From: Antarcticibacterium flavum
GTDB taxonomy: Bacteria; Bacteroidota; Bacteroidia; Flavobacteriales; Flavobacteriaceae
Reading direction: 5' to 3'
Assembly: GCF_006159205.1 (NCBI RefSeq)
Contig: NZ_CP040812.1
Span: forward strand, 2,790,001 to 2,854,000
DNA: 64,000 nucleotides
Under the pieces are notes generated by a model, which did no database searches, was not told the DNA's origin, and saw only the letters and a list, made by a program, of their open reading frames with translations. This document shows positions 1 to 8,461 of the stretch, one piece after another (within the stretch, counting starts at the first letter, position 1; every line of letters begins with the position of its first letter). A program made the translations under genes and the position numbers.

Positions 1-62
1 AGTACCTCGAGCATATCAAAATTGTCATCTACTATTAGAATATTTTCCTTTTTAAGTGGCAT
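1..62 (-). CDS. Response regulator, receiver domain start (partial)
   Basis: Only the first 20 codons are inside the window; the gene continues past its left edge. The start is the ATG at 60-62 on the minus strand. The readable residues, MPLKKENILIVDDNFDMLEV, are a typical receiver-domain beta-1 strand with the acidic Asp-Asp pair that holds Mg2+ near the phospho-acceptor site. It begins 2 bases after the stop codon of the histidine kinase upstream, so the two are almost certainly co-transcribed as a two-component pair. The output domain cannot be seen; an NtrC-type or simple regulator is possible. Confidence 0.8.
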   Translation of the reverse strand, partial: MPLKKENILIVDDNFDMLEV

Positions 63-64
63 AC

Positions 65-1162
65 TTAGTTTGTTAAGGGTAATTGGATTTGGAATATTGT
101 GCCTCCCGATTCCCTATTAATGGCTTTGATATTTCCTTTGTGACTTTTAATGATCCCATGGACCACACTTAACCCTAAACCGGAACCTTCACCCAGGGGT
201 TTGGTGGTGAAAAAGGGTTCAAATATCCTGGATCTTAGACCCTCCGGAATCCCGGGACCTTCGTCACTTATTTCGATAAAAAAGTGATCTTCAAGACTGG
301 TTACCTTAATCTCAATTGTCGAGTTTTTGGGAGAAGCATAGATCGCGTTTATAAGGATATTAAATAGGACCTGACTTAACTGTATGTTATCAAGCCTGGC
401 TTTGAGGTTCTTATCCTCCATTATGAATTTTGGATCTATGCCTGCTTTTTTAAAATTTGGACCCAGAAGGGAGAGAACCTGTCTAATCACCGGCTCAATT
501 TTTATGAGACTCATATTTTGGGGCATTTCGCAGGCAAAGAACATGAGCTTTTTCACCACTTCCCGGGAAAATATTGCCGATTTAATTATCTTGGTAATAT
601 CTTCTTTTACCTGCTTATCCCTTGTCCTGGAGGAAATAAGCTCTGCAAAACCAAGAATGTTGCCCAGGGGGGTGTTCAATTCGTGTGCAATACCAGCAGT
701 TATTTCTCCTAAGATCGCGAGCCTGTCTGTACGCTGAGCACTGCGTTGCAATACTTCCTCTCTTTCCTTGTTCAACTCTTTCTCATAAAAAGAACCCAGC
801 TCAAAAGATACCTTGTCCAGGAGTTTTTGCTCTTCCTGCATAAAGTGAGCGGCAGAAAATTCTGCTTTAGGATAATGAACTTTTATAAAGCCAACTATGC
901 TACCTGCCGAATAGATCTTTGCTTCCTGGAAGATAGTTTTGACGGTGAGGTTTGCAGTGGCCATATAGGCTTCAAGTAACTTGATCTCGACAATGGCTGC
1001 TGCCGAATATCTCCAGGCCTGTCTTACGATCTCCCCAATTTGCACCAGGGTTTCTTCAAAGGAACCCCGGCGTGACGAGAGACAATGCGAGATATCGTAT
1101 AGGCAGGTTAATTCCTTAATCCTCTCCTGTAGTTTCTCTTCTGTAGAAATTGTGGAAGGCAT
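65..1162 (-). CDS. Soluble sensor histidine kinase (GAF-like sensor, HisKA, HATPase)
   Basis: A 365-residue kinase with no membrane segment, so it should sense a cytoplasmic signal. Residues 1 to about 130 form a coiled, GAF-like region starting with a helix that contains KELTCLYDISH. The phospho-acceptor H-box follows (GIAHELNTPLGN, about residues 158-169), and a complete ATPase domain with N box (NILINAIYAS), G1 box (DEGPGIP) and G2 box (GEGSGLGLSVV). Its cognate receiver gene starts 2 bases downstream. Family knowledge: kinases of this kind often pair with NtrC-like regulators. Its position beside a globin and respiratory genes suggests a role in oxygen, NO or redox sensing, but that is inference. 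Confidence 0.88.
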   Translation of the reverse strand: MPSTISTEEKLQERIKELTCLYDISHCLSSRRGSFEETLVQIGEIVRQAWRYSAAAIVEIKLLEAYMATANLTVKTIFQEAKIYSAGSIVGFIKVHYPKAEFSAAHFMQEEQKLLDKVSFELGSFYEKELNKEREEVLQRSAQRTDRLAILGEITAGIAHELNTPLGNILGFAELISSRTRDKQVKEDITKIIKSAIFSREVVKKLMFFACEMPQNMSLIKIEPVIRQVLSLLGPNFKKAGIDPKFIMEDKNLKARLDNIQLSQVLFNILINAIYASPKNSTIEIKVTSLEDHFFIEISDEGPGIPEGLRSRIFEPFFTTKPLGEGSGLGLSVVHGIIKSHKGNIKAINRESGGTIFQIQLPLTN

Positions 1163-1323
1163 ATCTATTCATATTAAAAGCTGAAATGCTTCGGCAGAAT
1201 TAATATGTAAAGATAGTCCAAATTCCGAATTGAAAATCGTGCGCATATGTATTCAGGAAGGGGAGATAGTTGGCAGGTGCCTATTTTATTTAAATTAAAA
1301 AGAATACAAGAAGAGGTATATCT

Positions 1324-1358
1324 CAATACTCAATACTAACTACTCAATACTAACTACT
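1324..1358. repeat. Short tandem repeat, 14-bp unit
   Basis: Two perfect copies of CAATACTAACTACT (1331-1344 and 1345-1358) follow a truncated copy, CAATACT (1324-1330). The array runs across the stop codon of the globin gene (1357-1359). It may be a simple slipped-strand repeat; no function is evident. Confidence 0.75.
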
Positions 1359-1743
1359 ACCTCCCCCTGCTCATATACATATTCATAAAAATATTATGTG
1401 CCATATTCCTTGCACGGTTCTTAGCAATATTTGCTCTTTCCCCTTCAAACATTTCATCTATGGTTTGGTACCACATATTTAGCCATTCCCCAAAATGTTT
1501 CTGTTCAATGGTATGATCAAAAGTGCGGTCCACCATCTTATGGGCGCGCATAGGGTTACCCTTGAACTTGCTCACCATAAACAGGTTGGATTCCCAAAAA
1601 TCTGTTAGTTTCTCCAGGTGCTCTGGCCAATCGTGAATCGTTTCATTGAAAAAGGCTCCAATCTCTTTATTGGCTCTCACTTTTGTATAAAATGCAGAAA
1701 CAAGGGCGAATACATCACCCCTGTTTTGGATATCTTCTTTCAT
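1357..1743 (-). CDS. Group III truncated hemoglobin
   Basis: A 128-residue protein of the size of group III truncated hemoglobins, which bind heme and react with oxygen, NO or peroxide. The first helices read FYTKVRANKEIGAFFNE. The stretch with AHKMVDRTFDHTIEQKHFGEWLNMW supplies the proximal histidine region and the WLNMW signature seen in this group. No signal peptide, so it is cytoplasmic. The gene lies between a histidine kinase and a small membrane protein inside an island of NO and oxygen genes, which fits a role in NO handling. The stop codon lies in a short tandem repeat. I see no TGA-N6-TCA operator upstream. Confidence 0.85.
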   Translation of the reverse strand: MKEDIQNRGDVFALVSAFYTKVRANKEIGAFFNETIHDWPEHLEKLTDFWESNLFMVSKFKGNPMRAHKMVDRTFDHTIEQKHFGEWLNMWYQTIDEMFEGERANIAKNRARNMAHNIFMNMYMSRGR

Positions 1744-1816
1744 TGCTTCTTATCTCATCTAGAACTCCTCCACGAAAATACCATATTTTCCTGAGGAAGC
1801 TTCTTTCGCTGTTTTG

Positions 1817-2113
1817 TTATAACTGGTATCTAAGGTAGACGTTATAAATTATAAGCAGGGTACTTACAACAAGGCTTATAATAAGGGAATTAAAAACAAT
1901 TTTTGCTTTAAGTTGAGCAAGGACAGTAGCATTGTAGGTCATACATACCACCACTACAAGGAAAAGTTGCGCCATTTGAAAAACATCGTGACCATTCATA
2001 AGAATTACCAGCGCTGCGGCAGATCCTATGCAACTGGAAAGGATCACCGCCAGTGCAGAATATCCAACAAAAAGTTCCTCAAAATCCTGATATAATAAAT
2101 TGTAAAGTTTCAT
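1817..2113 (-). CDS. Small membrane protein, three predicted helices
   Basis: A 98-residue protein I do not recognise as a named family. After a short cytoplasmic start it shows three hydrophobic stretches: about residues 17-38 (ALAVILSSCIGSAAALVILM), 47-66 (AQLFLVVVVCMTYNATVLAQ) and 72-92 (IVFNSLIISLVVSTLLIIYN). It has two cysteines, one in each of the first two helices. Its promoter region has a perfect TTATGA-N6-TCATAA palindrome with a -7 element at the same spacing as the cco, nirK and ric promoters. It is therefore probably part of the respiratory or nitrosative regulon, but its function is unknown. Confidence 0.7.
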   Translation of the reverse strand: MKLYNLLYQDFEELFVGYSALAVILSSCIGSAAALVILMNGHDVFQMAQLFLVVVVCMTYNATVLAQLKAKIVFNSLIISLVVSTLLIIYNVYLRYQL

Positions 2114-2137
2114 AGCAATAAGATTTATATTACGATG

Positions 2138-2183
2138 TAAACTTACTTATAGAAGGAAAGAAGAATTATGACCGGGATCATAA
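2138..2183 (-). promoter_or_regulatory. Crp/Fnr-type operator and -7 element before the 98-residue membrane protein
   Basis: A perfect palindrome, TTATGA-N6-TCATAA, lies at 2166-2183. On the minus strand a -7 element, TAAGTTTA (2138-2145; one mismatch to TAnnTTTG), follows. The palindrome centre (2174.5) is 36.5 bases from the last base of the -7 element, the spacing shared by seven promoters in this window. Confidence 0.72.
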
Positions 2184-2249
2184 AACGGTAAATTGGGAAA
2201 GATCTTTTGAGGGCAAAATATTAAATATGAAGTGATTATGATCAGGTTT

Positions 2250-2846
2250 TTACCGGTATACCTTACGGCTCTTGATCTTTAGTTCTCCCTTTTTTTCCAG
2301 GGCTTTGGTAGCTCTTATGACTGTTTCTACCCGTAAACCGGTAAGATCGGCAATTTGCTGCCGGGTAAGGTCCACTTTGAATTCAAATTCCCCTTCTATT
2401 CTATGCACATGTTTCTTAAGGTAATCCAATATGCGAAGTATGCGATGTTCAGGTTCCTGGCTAGAAATTTCAGAAACCATAATGGCTTTGTAGAATAGCC
2501 TCTTGGCCAGGGTTTGGGTCATTTTTAAATGCACATCGGGATGAGAGGTAAGCAGTTCCAGGAATTGGGATTTATGAAGCTGTAAAACTTCACTGTCTAT
2601 AATCGCCTCGGCATTGGCAGGATATTTTACATCGGCAAAAAGTGGTGGCTCTCCAAAGCTTTGTCCTTCCCTGAATATACCTTGTATGAACTCCTTTCCA
2701 TCCAGGTTGTAGTTGTTCATTTTAACCTCTCCGGTTGCTACCTGGTAATAATTTAGAGCTGTTTCTCCTTCCCTGAATAGTTGGTCCCCTTTCGCATAAG
2801 CGATCTTTTTGGCACCAAAATCCAGTAACAGGTTTTCTGCGATCAT
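2250..2846 (-). CDS. Crp/Fnr-family transcription regulator without cysteines
   Basis: A 198-residue protein with an N-terminal cyclic-nucleotide-binding-type beta barrel (about residues 10-110; GEVKMNNYNLDGKEFIQGIF, then GQSFGEPPLF), a dimer helix, and a C-terminal winged helix-turn-helix (about 140-198; LTRQQIADLTGLRVETVIRA). The recognition helix has the V-E-T-x-x-R pattern of FNR and CRP, expected to read a TGA half-site. There is no cysteine at all, so it cannot hold the 4Fe-4S cluster of true FNR; a heme, another ligand or no ligand are open. It is 6 bases after the thioredoxin stop, so the two form an operon. It is one of two candidate readers of the TGA-N6-TCA operators in this island. 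Confidence 0.9.
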   Translation of the reverse strand: MIAENLLLDFGAKKIAYAKGDQLFREGETALNYYQVATGEVKMNNYNLDGKEFIQGIFREGQSFGEPPLFADVKYPANAEAIIDSEVLQLHKSQFLELLTSHPDVHLKMTQTLAKRLFYKAIMVSEISSQEPEHRILRILDYLKKHVHRIEGEFEFKVDLTRQQIADLTGLRVETVIRATKALEKKGELKIKSRKVYR

Positions 2847-2852
2847 CTTTTA

Positions 2853-3152
2853 TTATTGGTGGGATTTTATAAGATCTACGATCTGGGCCTTTTGCAATAC
2901 CCCAGATTGTCGCCATAGTTGTTCCCCATTCTTAAAAAGAATAAGTGTTGGCACACCTCTTACCTGGTATTTCGCAGCCAAAGCCTCGTTTTTATCTACA
3001 TCAATTTTTACGATCTTTACAGCGTCTCCCAGCTCTTCCTTGGCATCTTTAAGAATAGGGGCCAGCATCTTACACGGTCCACACCAGTCGGCAAAGAAAT
3101 CTACCAGCACCGGCTTGTCCTCCTTGATGATTTCGCTAAAATTACTTTTCAT
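2853..3152 (-). CDS. trxA: Thioredoxin
   Basis: A compact 99-residue cytoplasmic thioredoxin that reduces protein disulfides. The active site is WCGPC at residues 23-27, preceded by VDFFAD, and the cis-proline loop GVPTLILF is present near residue 71. No signal peptide. It leads a two-gene operon with the Crp/Fnr regulator 6 bases downstream, which hints at redox-linked control. It is slightly shorter than the usual 105-110 residues because the N-terminal strand is short. It may be an accessory thioredoxin rather than the main one; the symbol is used in the family sense. Confidence 0.88.
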   Translation of the reverse strand: MKSNFSEIIKEDKPVLVDFFADWCGPCKMLAPILKDAKEELGDAVKIVKIDVDKNEALAAKYQVRGVPTLILFKNGEQLWRQSGVLQKAQIVDLIKSHQ

Positions 3153-3200
3153 ATCCTGTTGTTTTAATAAGATCTAATCTAATTAAAATCCTGCTTACGA

Positions 3201-3231
3201 CCTTAATTAATAACTTATACTTAAGTTAAGG
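3201..3231. repeat. AT-rich inverted repeat before the thioredoxin operon
   Basis: CCTTAA (3201-3206) and TTAAGG (3226-3231) are inverted around an AT-rich centre that includes CTTAAG. It lies between the CoA-transferase stop and the trx start, and could be an operator or a weak bidirectional hairpin. No U-run or -7 element was matched to it. Confidence 0.35.
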
Positions 3232-3237
3232 TGTCAT

Positions 3238-4521
3238 CTAAACAGGTTTATATAGCCTTTCAAAAGTTTCCTTTTCCAATTGTTCCCGGTGGTCTGGATG
3301 AGCAATAGAGATTAGGGCCTTTGCCCGCTGTTTCAGGTTTTTGCCGTACAAATTCACTATCCCATATTCTGTTGCTATATAATGAACATGGGCCCTGGTG
3401 GTGGTTACCCCTGCACCTTCCTTGAGGTAAGGGACGATCTTTGAAATACCTTTATTGGTGACAGAAGGCATGGCAATAATTGCTTTACCACCTTCAGATA
3501 AGGAGGCACCTCTAATAAAATCCATTTGCCCTCCCACGCCGCTATATTGGTATTTTCCAATTGTATCTGCACACACCTGTCCCGTAAGATCTATTTCTAT
3601 AGCTGAATTGATTGCGGTCACCTTTGGATTCCTCCTTATAATGGCAGTGTCGTTTGTATAAGCAGCTTCTTTAAAATGCACCAGCGGATTGTCATTTACA
3701 AAATCATAGAGCTTTTGTGAACCCAGCGCGAAGGTGGTTACGATCTTACCTGTCTTTACTTCCTTGTCCTCTCCCGTTATCACCCCCGCCTCTACCAGTG
3801 GCAGGATCCCGTCTGAAAACATTTCGGTATGAATTCCCAGCCTTTTGTGATTCATAAGGTTGCTTAGAACCACATTTGGGATTCCACCTATACCCATTTG
3901 AAGAGTTGCTCCATCTTCTACCAGTGCGGCTATATGTTTGCCAATTTGAAGTTCCACCTCTGTAGGCGTGGTGAGGCTATGACTATGAATAGCCTCATTT
4001 ACTTCGACGGCAAAATCTATTTTGCTGCTGTGAATGATCCCGTCCCCGTGCGTACGCGGCACGTTGGGATTTATTTGGGCTATCACCATTTTTGCAGTTT
4101 GGATTGCAGGTAAAGTGATATCTACAGAAACTCCCAAAGAGCAATAGCCGTGATGGTCCGGTGGGGAAACCTGGATGAATGCCACATCTATTGGAAGAAT
4201 GTTTTTTCTGAACAGTAAATGGATCTCACTTAAGAATATTGGTATATAAGCCCCAAAACCTGAATTTACAGAATTTCTAACATTGCCTCCCACAAAACAG
4301 GTGTTGGTGGTAAAAGCTTCATTGTAAGGTGAAGTAGTATAGGGCGCATCACCTTCTGTATGGATCTGGAACATTTCCACATCACTTAATTCCCGGTAAC
4401 GGTCGCATAAACTGTTGATCAGGGTGTTGGGGGTCATTGCCGCACCCTGTAAAAAGATACGCTGGCCAGAATTGACATGGGAGACAGCTTCCTGTGCAGT
4501 AACTATTTTAAGTGTGCTCAT
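3238..4521 (-). CDS. Acetyl-CoA hydrolase/transferase family protein (CoA transferase)
   Basis: A 427-residue class I CoA-transferase of the acetyl-CoA hydrolase / 4-hydroxybutyrate CoA-transferase type. The N-terminal domain has QRIFLQGAAMTPNTLI. The C-terminal domain has the glycine loop GVGGQMDFIRGA (about 326-337), RAHVHYIATEYGIVNL (about 378-393), and an acidic active-site region. Such enzymes move CoA between acetate and other short acids. The gene starts 3 bases after the stop of the upstream yceI gene (4525), so it should be read from the yceI promoter. The link between this CoA-transferase and the respiratory genes around it is not clear; acetate or fermentation-acid turnover under low oxygen is a guess. 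Confidence 0.85.
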   Translation of the reverse strand: MSTLKIVTAQEAVSHVNSGQRIFLQGAAMTPNTLINSLCDRYRELSDVEMFQIHTEGDAPYTTSPYNEAFTTNTCFVGGNVRNSVNSGFGAYIPIFLSEIHLLFRKNILPIDVAFIQVSPPDHHGYCSLGVSVDITLPAIQTAKMVIAQINPNVPRTHGDGIIHSSKIDFAVEVNEAIHSHSLTTPTEVELQIGKHIAALVEDGATLQMGIGGIPNVVLSNLMNHKRLGIHTEMFSDGILPLVEAGVITGEDKEVKTGKIVTTFALGSQKLYDFVNDNPLVHFKEAAYTNDTAIIRRNPKVTAINSAIEIDLTGQVCADTIGKYQYSGVGGQMDFIRGASLSEGGKAIIAMPSVTNKGISKIVPYLKEGAGVTTTRAHVHYIATEYGIVNLYGKNLKQRAKALISIAHPDHREQLEKETFERLYKPV

Positions 4522-4524
4522 ATC

Positions 4525-5112
4525 TTATTTTTCTACGTTAAGATTGAAATTAATGTCAATATCTTCTTTAACGACAATCAATCCAAACATTTTTTTAGGA
4601 GGTTCCAGGTTGAAATCATTGATGTTCAGGGAAAGATTTCCTTTATATTGCGGGATCTCCCCATCTATGATCTCTACGGGAAGTTTATAGTTCTTTTTCT
4701 TGCCGGCAATGGTGATAAGAACATCGGCTACGGCACTTTTATCGGTAATCATCTTAAGCTTCTTAAGCTCCAGGAAAATAGAAGGGTACTCCTCTGTTTT
4801 GATAAGGGCGTGAAAATCCCTGTTTATCCCTTTGCTTCCGCAGTCAAAACCTGTGTTATCCAATGAAAGAATAGCATTTTCAAAGATAAGTACATCCTGC
4901 TTCTCGGTCACTTTTACCTTTTTGGCTGAAGGGATCATAGTAGGATCAAAAGCACATGTGAAATCGCTTATATTGGTATCTCCTGTAATAGTAAGTTTAC
5001 TGTTGGGCAGGATATTAACCGAAGTGTTCCTGCTGCTGGTATTTTGCGCAAATCCCATTGTGAAAGCGAGGAGCATAAAAGAATAAAGTAGTAAAGTTCT
5101 CATAGCAAACAT
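4525..5112 (-). CDS. YceI family periplasmic lipid-binding protein
   Basis: A 195-residue exported protein. A signal peptide, LLLYSFMLLAFTMGFAQ, ends near residue 23 and is followed by a YceI-type lipocalin-like barrel: an N-terminal strand with SKLTITGDTNISDFTC, a middle with MIPSAKKVKV, and a C-terminal strand with PPKKMFGLIVVKEDIDINF. YceI proteins bind polyisoprenoid lipids or quinone-like molecules. It shares the PP-x(2-3)-MFG strand with the second YceI protein at 6634-7224, so the two are probably paralogs. The CoA-transferase gene follows closely. An alternative start is the ATG at 5103, which gives a more typical signal peptide (MRTLLLYS). Confidence 0.85.
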   Translation of the reverse strand: MFAMRTLLLYSFMLLAFTMGFAQNTSSRNTSVNILPNSKLTITGDTNISDFTCAFDPTMIPSAKKVKVTEKQDVLIFENAILSLDNTGFDCGSKGINRDFHALIKTEEYPSIFLELKKLKMITDKSAVADVLITIAGKKKNYKLPVEIIDGEIPQYKGNLSLNINDFNLEPPKKMFGLIVVKEDIDINFNLNVEK

Positions 5113-5271
5113 TTTTATCTGGTTTCCCGAAACAGCCTTTTTTAGGATATTGGGTGAGAAATCATAATCAATCTCTTTACTGTTATAATAGCATAACCTG
5201 TTCCAAATTATGCATATAATTTTTAATTTTCATTGAACCTGATGAAGATCATCTGGTTAATTTAAATTGAA

Positions 5272-5297
5272 AATGGGAGAACCTTCGTCCTCCCATT
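5272..5297 (-). terminator. Hairpin terminator after the porin gene
   Basis: AATGGGAG (5272-5279) and CTCCCATT (5290-5297) form an 8-bp stem with a 10-base loop. On the minus strand the stem runs into a T-rich tail, 22 bases after the porin stop codon. Confidence 0.65.
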
Positions 5298-5318
5298 CCA
5301 ATTTATTTAAGGTCCACC

Positions 5319-6605
5319 TTAGAAGCTTATCGCTGCTTCAACCATTATTCCATCAAATTGACCTCCGTGGAATCTGCTGTTTGGACGGAAACCATCATAC
5401 TGCTGGTTCACATATTCAATTTTAGTAAGGATGTTTTTAGTCATAAACCAACCTGCGGAAACCTGCACTCTGTTGATGTCAATCTCTACACCACTTGGGT
5501 CATCACCATTTACAGTGTTATAACGTCCTCCCACGTAGAAGTTCTCATCCATCCCGAAGCGGTAGATCAATTCACCAGACATTTGAGTGAAAGAGCGGTC
5601 TGAAGTCTCGTTAGAACGTTTACCACTTGCGATTTCATAAGTACCAAAGAACTCAAGGCCACCGAATTTCACGAACGGGTTTATCATAAAGGCTGTCATC
5701 TCATTTCCAAAATTAGGGTTGTATCGTCCAGATCTAAAACCATGTACACCCGGCAATTCCATTACTTCATAATATCTTGATCCAGCACGATCAGCACTAT
5801 ATAAGTAAGTCGTAGGCACCTGGCTAGTGTGATATACAGAACCTGTTAATCTAAATCTAAGATCATCCGGACTTGCGAAGTCAAAGTTGTCATATCCAAC
5901 TTTCCCTAACCAGGATACACCTGCAGCAGACGGATTTGTAACACTTTGGTTTAATTTACCGTTTGTAGCACCTCCCATTAAAAGGAATCCGCTGTGTCTG
6001 TAATAAATTTCTGCTCCTACCTCTGTTGTAAAAGAATCCATTATAAGGTTACCAACAAATGGGTTGTAAATAGCCTGCGCATTGTCTGTTCTTCTAAAGT
6101 GCGCATCACCATAATTATTTTCCATATGTCCAATCTTTACTGTTACGTGGTTCATTACATCCTGCATAAAGCCGGGTGCAATAAAGTCAAGAGCATCAAT
6201 TTGAATATAACCATCCTTTACATAAGGCTCCGGGTGGTGACGTGAAGAAAGATAGGTTCTTAAGTGCATTCTCACACCGCTGAATAATTGTACATCAAGA
6301 TCCAGGTTGGCTGTAGGAAGGTTAAAGTTGCTTCCTATTTCTGCAAGTCCCTGAGGATTTCCATCTGCATCTGTCCATTGACCGGTAGTTTGATGGCTTA
6401 AGCTTTGGAACTGGATAGTAGATGCTCCACCTACTCTTACCCTAACACCATCAAATGTGCTTATGGTATCTTTTGGGGCCTCAAACATATGGATGCCGCG
6501 TTGGTCAAGTGGCCTGAAGTTATCAAGGTCACGTTGTTGCGCCTGTACCTGGAAGCCAAACAGTACTAAGAGTACTATGCCGAAATATTTAACTGAGTTT
6601 TTCAT
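5319..6605 (-). CDS. Outer-membrane beta-barrel porin
   Basis: A 428-residue protein with a clear signal peptide (YFGIVLLVLFGFQVQAQ, cleaved after residue 22) and alternating hydrophobic/polar strands to the C-terminus, ending in the phenylalanine typical of barrel proteins (GIMVEAAISF). The part after the signal reads VRVRVGGASTIQFQSLSHQ and resembles phosphate-selective or alginate-type porins of Bacteroidota. It lies 28 bases after the YceI gene at 6634-7224 and should share its operator-bearing promoter, so it is probably induced with cbb3 and nirK. A porin in such a regulon could supply nitrate, nitrite, copper or organic acids; the substrate cannot be read from the sequence. Confidence 0.8.
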   Translation of the reverse strand: MKNSVKYFGIVLLVLFGFQVQAQQRDLDNFRPLDQRGIHMFEAPKDTISTFDGVRVRVGGASTIQFQSLSHQTTGQWTDADGNPQGLAEIGSNFNLPTANLDLDVQLFSGVRMHLRTYLSSRHHPEPYVKDGYIQIDALDFIAPGFMQDVMNHVTVKIGHMENNYGDAHFRRTDNAQAIYNPFVGNLIMDSFTTEVGAEIYYRHSGFLLMGGATNGKLNQSVTNPSAAGVSWLGKVGYDNFDFASPDDLRFRLTGSVYHTSQVPTTYLYSADRAGSRYYEVMELPGVHGFRSGRYNPNFGNEMTAFMINPFVKFGGLEFFGTYEIASGKRSNETSDRSFTQMSGELIYRFGMDENFYVGGRYNTVNGDDPSGVEIDINRVQVSAGWFMTKNILTKIEYVNQQYDGFRPNSRFHGGQFDGIMVEAAISF

Positions 6606-6633
6606 TGTGATTGATTTAATTGTTGAGGATTAT

Positions 6634-7224
6634 TTATTTTGAAAAAGTTGTTTGAAATTTTACGTTTACTTTATCACCTGTGGTGATGGTACCAAACATT
6701 GCTGTTGGTGGATCTACTTTATAGTCGGTCATTTTAAGCTCCTGGCTTCCTGTCAAAGTGATCTTATCACCGCTAACTTTAGCATCAAATGTGATGTCAA
6801 TTGGCCTGGAAGATCCCGCGATGTTTAAGGTGCCGCTGGTGACAACTTTGCAGCTTCCGGAACTTACACAGTCAATATTATTCACTTTATTCAATTTGTA
6901 AGTGATGTTCTTGTTCTTGTCTGTCTTTAAAGCCTTATATGTATTTTTATCCATTCCAGATTTACCACTCTTAAGACTCTCTGCAACCACAGTGAATTCA
7001 AGCTGACTAATTTTTACCAGTTGTCCATTATCAAGCTCGGCAACCAATTTTCCTTTTTGGTCTTTTGCTTCGATCTCCCAGTCGTGAACATTGGATGTTC
7101 CTTCTATTTTCAAATTGGAAGCGCTATTGTTCAAATTATAAGTTTGGGCTATAGAAATTTGAGTAGTAACTACCATCATCAATATGCTCCCGAGTACCAG
7201 TTTTAAATTTTTTAAAGTGTTCAT
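6634..7224 (-). CDS. YceI family periplasmic protein
   Basis: A 196-residue exported YceI-type protein. The signal peptide (LVLGSILMMVVTTQISIAQ) ends near residue 26. The mature barrel has SNVHDWEIEAKDQKGKLVAE near its start, and PPTAMFGTITTGDKVNVKF at its end. Two cysteines (in DCVSSGSCK) may form a disulfide. It is probably a paralog of the YceI protein at 4525-5112. It is first in an operon with the porin. Its promoter carries the TGA-N6-TCA operator in the shared geometry, so control by a Crp/Fnr protein is likely. Confidence 0.87.
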   Translation of the reverse strand: MNTLKNLKLVLGSILMMVVTTQISIAQTYNLNNSASNLKIEGTSNVHDWEIEAKDQKGKLVAELDNGQLVKISQLEFTVVAESLKSGKSGMDKNTYKALKTDKNKNITYKLNKVNNIDCVSSGSCKVVTSGTLNIAGSSRPIDITFDAKVSGDKITLTGSQELKMTDYKVDPPTAMFGTITTGDKVNVKFQTTFSK

Positions 7225-7246
7225 GATCTACGTTTTTAATTTGAAG

Positions 7247-7292
7247 TAAAATTACTGTAGAAGTAGGGTAGTAATTATGACGGCTATCAGGT
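7247..7292 (-). promoter_or_regulatory. Crp/Fnr-type operator and -7 element before yceI-porin
   Basis: TTATGA-N6-TCAGGT lies at 7275-7292 (written on the plus strand), and on the minus strand TAATTTTA (7247-7254; one mismatch to TAnnTTTG) follows. Centre-to--7 distance is 36.5 bases, and the palindrome centre is 59 bases from the start codon. Confidence 0.72.
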
Positions 7293-7317
7293 TTTGGGAC
7301 ATTTTCTGTAAAAAGAA

Positions 7318-7759
7318 AAGCCGTAAATACTGCGGCTTCCGGGAAAAATCTAACTACAACGTTTTCATTAAAGGGTTTTAGAATTTCACTCTTATATATG
7401 TGTATTTAATTTTATCCTGATACTGAAAAAAGTCAATTATAAATTGAAAGAGCTGGATTACGTTAAATAGTGGTCCTTCTCCTGCATAAGCTATTATAAG
7501 GCAACAGGTTGGGTCAATCCTTTGCCAGAACCCTTACGTTTTGATTTGGTTTTTCATTTCTTTTTCTTACAAATAACGACCAGAGGGAGAGGATTCCAGC
7601 AAAAAAGTAAAGACGGTTCTATTAGATAAAGTCAAACTCGCTTCCAAAATATATTATATAAAAAAAACGTCAATGGGAATGGTTCAGGAATAATTTGCGG
7701 AGGCAACTTTGATAAATAAATCTAACTCCAAGTAATATTAAGAGAAAACGGAAAGGATG
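7318..7759. other. Non-coding interval between yceI and the SafE-like gene
   Basis: Together with the yceI promoter this makes a 535-base gap without a gene. The only clear structure is a hairpin at 7318-7338 (AAGCCG / CGGCTT), with a T-rich tail on the minus strand, which could end transcripts from the cco operon. The rest is AT-rich. I found no open frame with coding character, tRNA or riboswitch. Confidence 0.4.
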
Positions 7760-8461
7760 TTAATGGCAGGAAGCAGCTGCAGTAACAAGATCCACTGCCG
7801 GGGCAGGAGAGACATAGGGAATTCCAAGGCCAAGGCCACGCAGAATGAATAATACTCCTATAAGTACCACAAAGACGGGAATTAATTTTCTAATGCGCAG
7901 GCGCAGAGAGGGAGTAAGTAGATTGCTGAAGTATACTGCGGTTGTCATTAAGGGAATAGTTCCAATACCAAACAGTAACATGTAAATACTTCCCTGCATT
8001 ATATCTCCCGATGCTATTGCACCAAAAACAGCCATATACACCAGGCCGCAGGGTAGAAATCCATTCAGGAAGCCAATGCTAAGGAAAGTGTCGGCCGATT
8101 CTCTTTTGAAAGCAGCTCCCATAGAGGACTTTATCCTTCCTATGAACATCGTAAGAGGACCTGCAAAATTTAATTTATGTACTCCCAGTAGAGGGAGTAG
8201 GATTATAAGGATCATTAATGCGCCAATAAATATGGATAACTGCTGTTGTAGTCCAAACAGGTTAAGGCTTTTCCCCACCATTCCAAAAGCGAGTCCAATA
8301 ATACTGTATGCCAGCAGCCTGCCGGCATGATATAAAGAAATTTGAAATATCTTTTTAAGCTTATTGTCCCTGGAAACAGGTAACATAAAAGCAATAGGCC
8401 CGCACATGCCCACGCAGTGAAAACTTCCAAGTAAACCTAAAAGGAGGGCGGTGTAAAACAT
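7760..8461 (-). CDS. SafE/UreH-type membrane transporter of the cbb3 cluster
   Basis: A 233-residue polytopic membrane protein with about six helices. Cysteine-containing motifs sit at the start of the two repeat halves: GSFHCVGMCGPIAFML (residues 12-27) and FLNGFLPCGLVYMAVFG (about 130-146). The C-terminus ends AAASCH. This places it in the sulfite exporter TauE/SafE family, in the subgroup with DsbD-like and UreH-like cysteine pairs that regularly ends cco operons in Bacteroidota. Role in copper delivery or oxidase maturation is inferred from context. Its ATG overlaps the ccoH stop by one base, so translation is coupled. Confidence 0.82.
   Translation of the reverse strand: MFYTALLLGLLGSFHCVGMCGPIAFMLPVSRDNKLKKIFQISLYHAGRLLAYSIIGLAFGMVGKSLNLFGLQQQLSIFIGALMILIILLPLLGVHKLNFAGPLTMFIGRIKSSMGAAFKRESADTFLSIGFLNGFLPCGLVYMAVFGAIASGDIMQGSIYMLLFGIGTIPLMTTAVYFSNLLTPSLRLRIRKLIPVFVVLIGVLFILRGLGLGIPYVSPAPAVDLVTAAASCH

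Noticed and set aside
2230..2247. Second TGA-N6-TCA-like site just after the Crp/Fnr stop codon
   Set aside because: It has the core (AAGTGA-N6-TCAGGT), but no -7 element at 36.5 bases on either strand. It may be an auxiliary site or chance, so it is not counted among the seven.
5237..5254. ACCTGA-N6-TCATCT upstream of the first yceI gene
   Set aside because: The core matches, but the position where a -7 element should be has TATGCATA, without TTTG, and the distance to the gene is about 133 bases.
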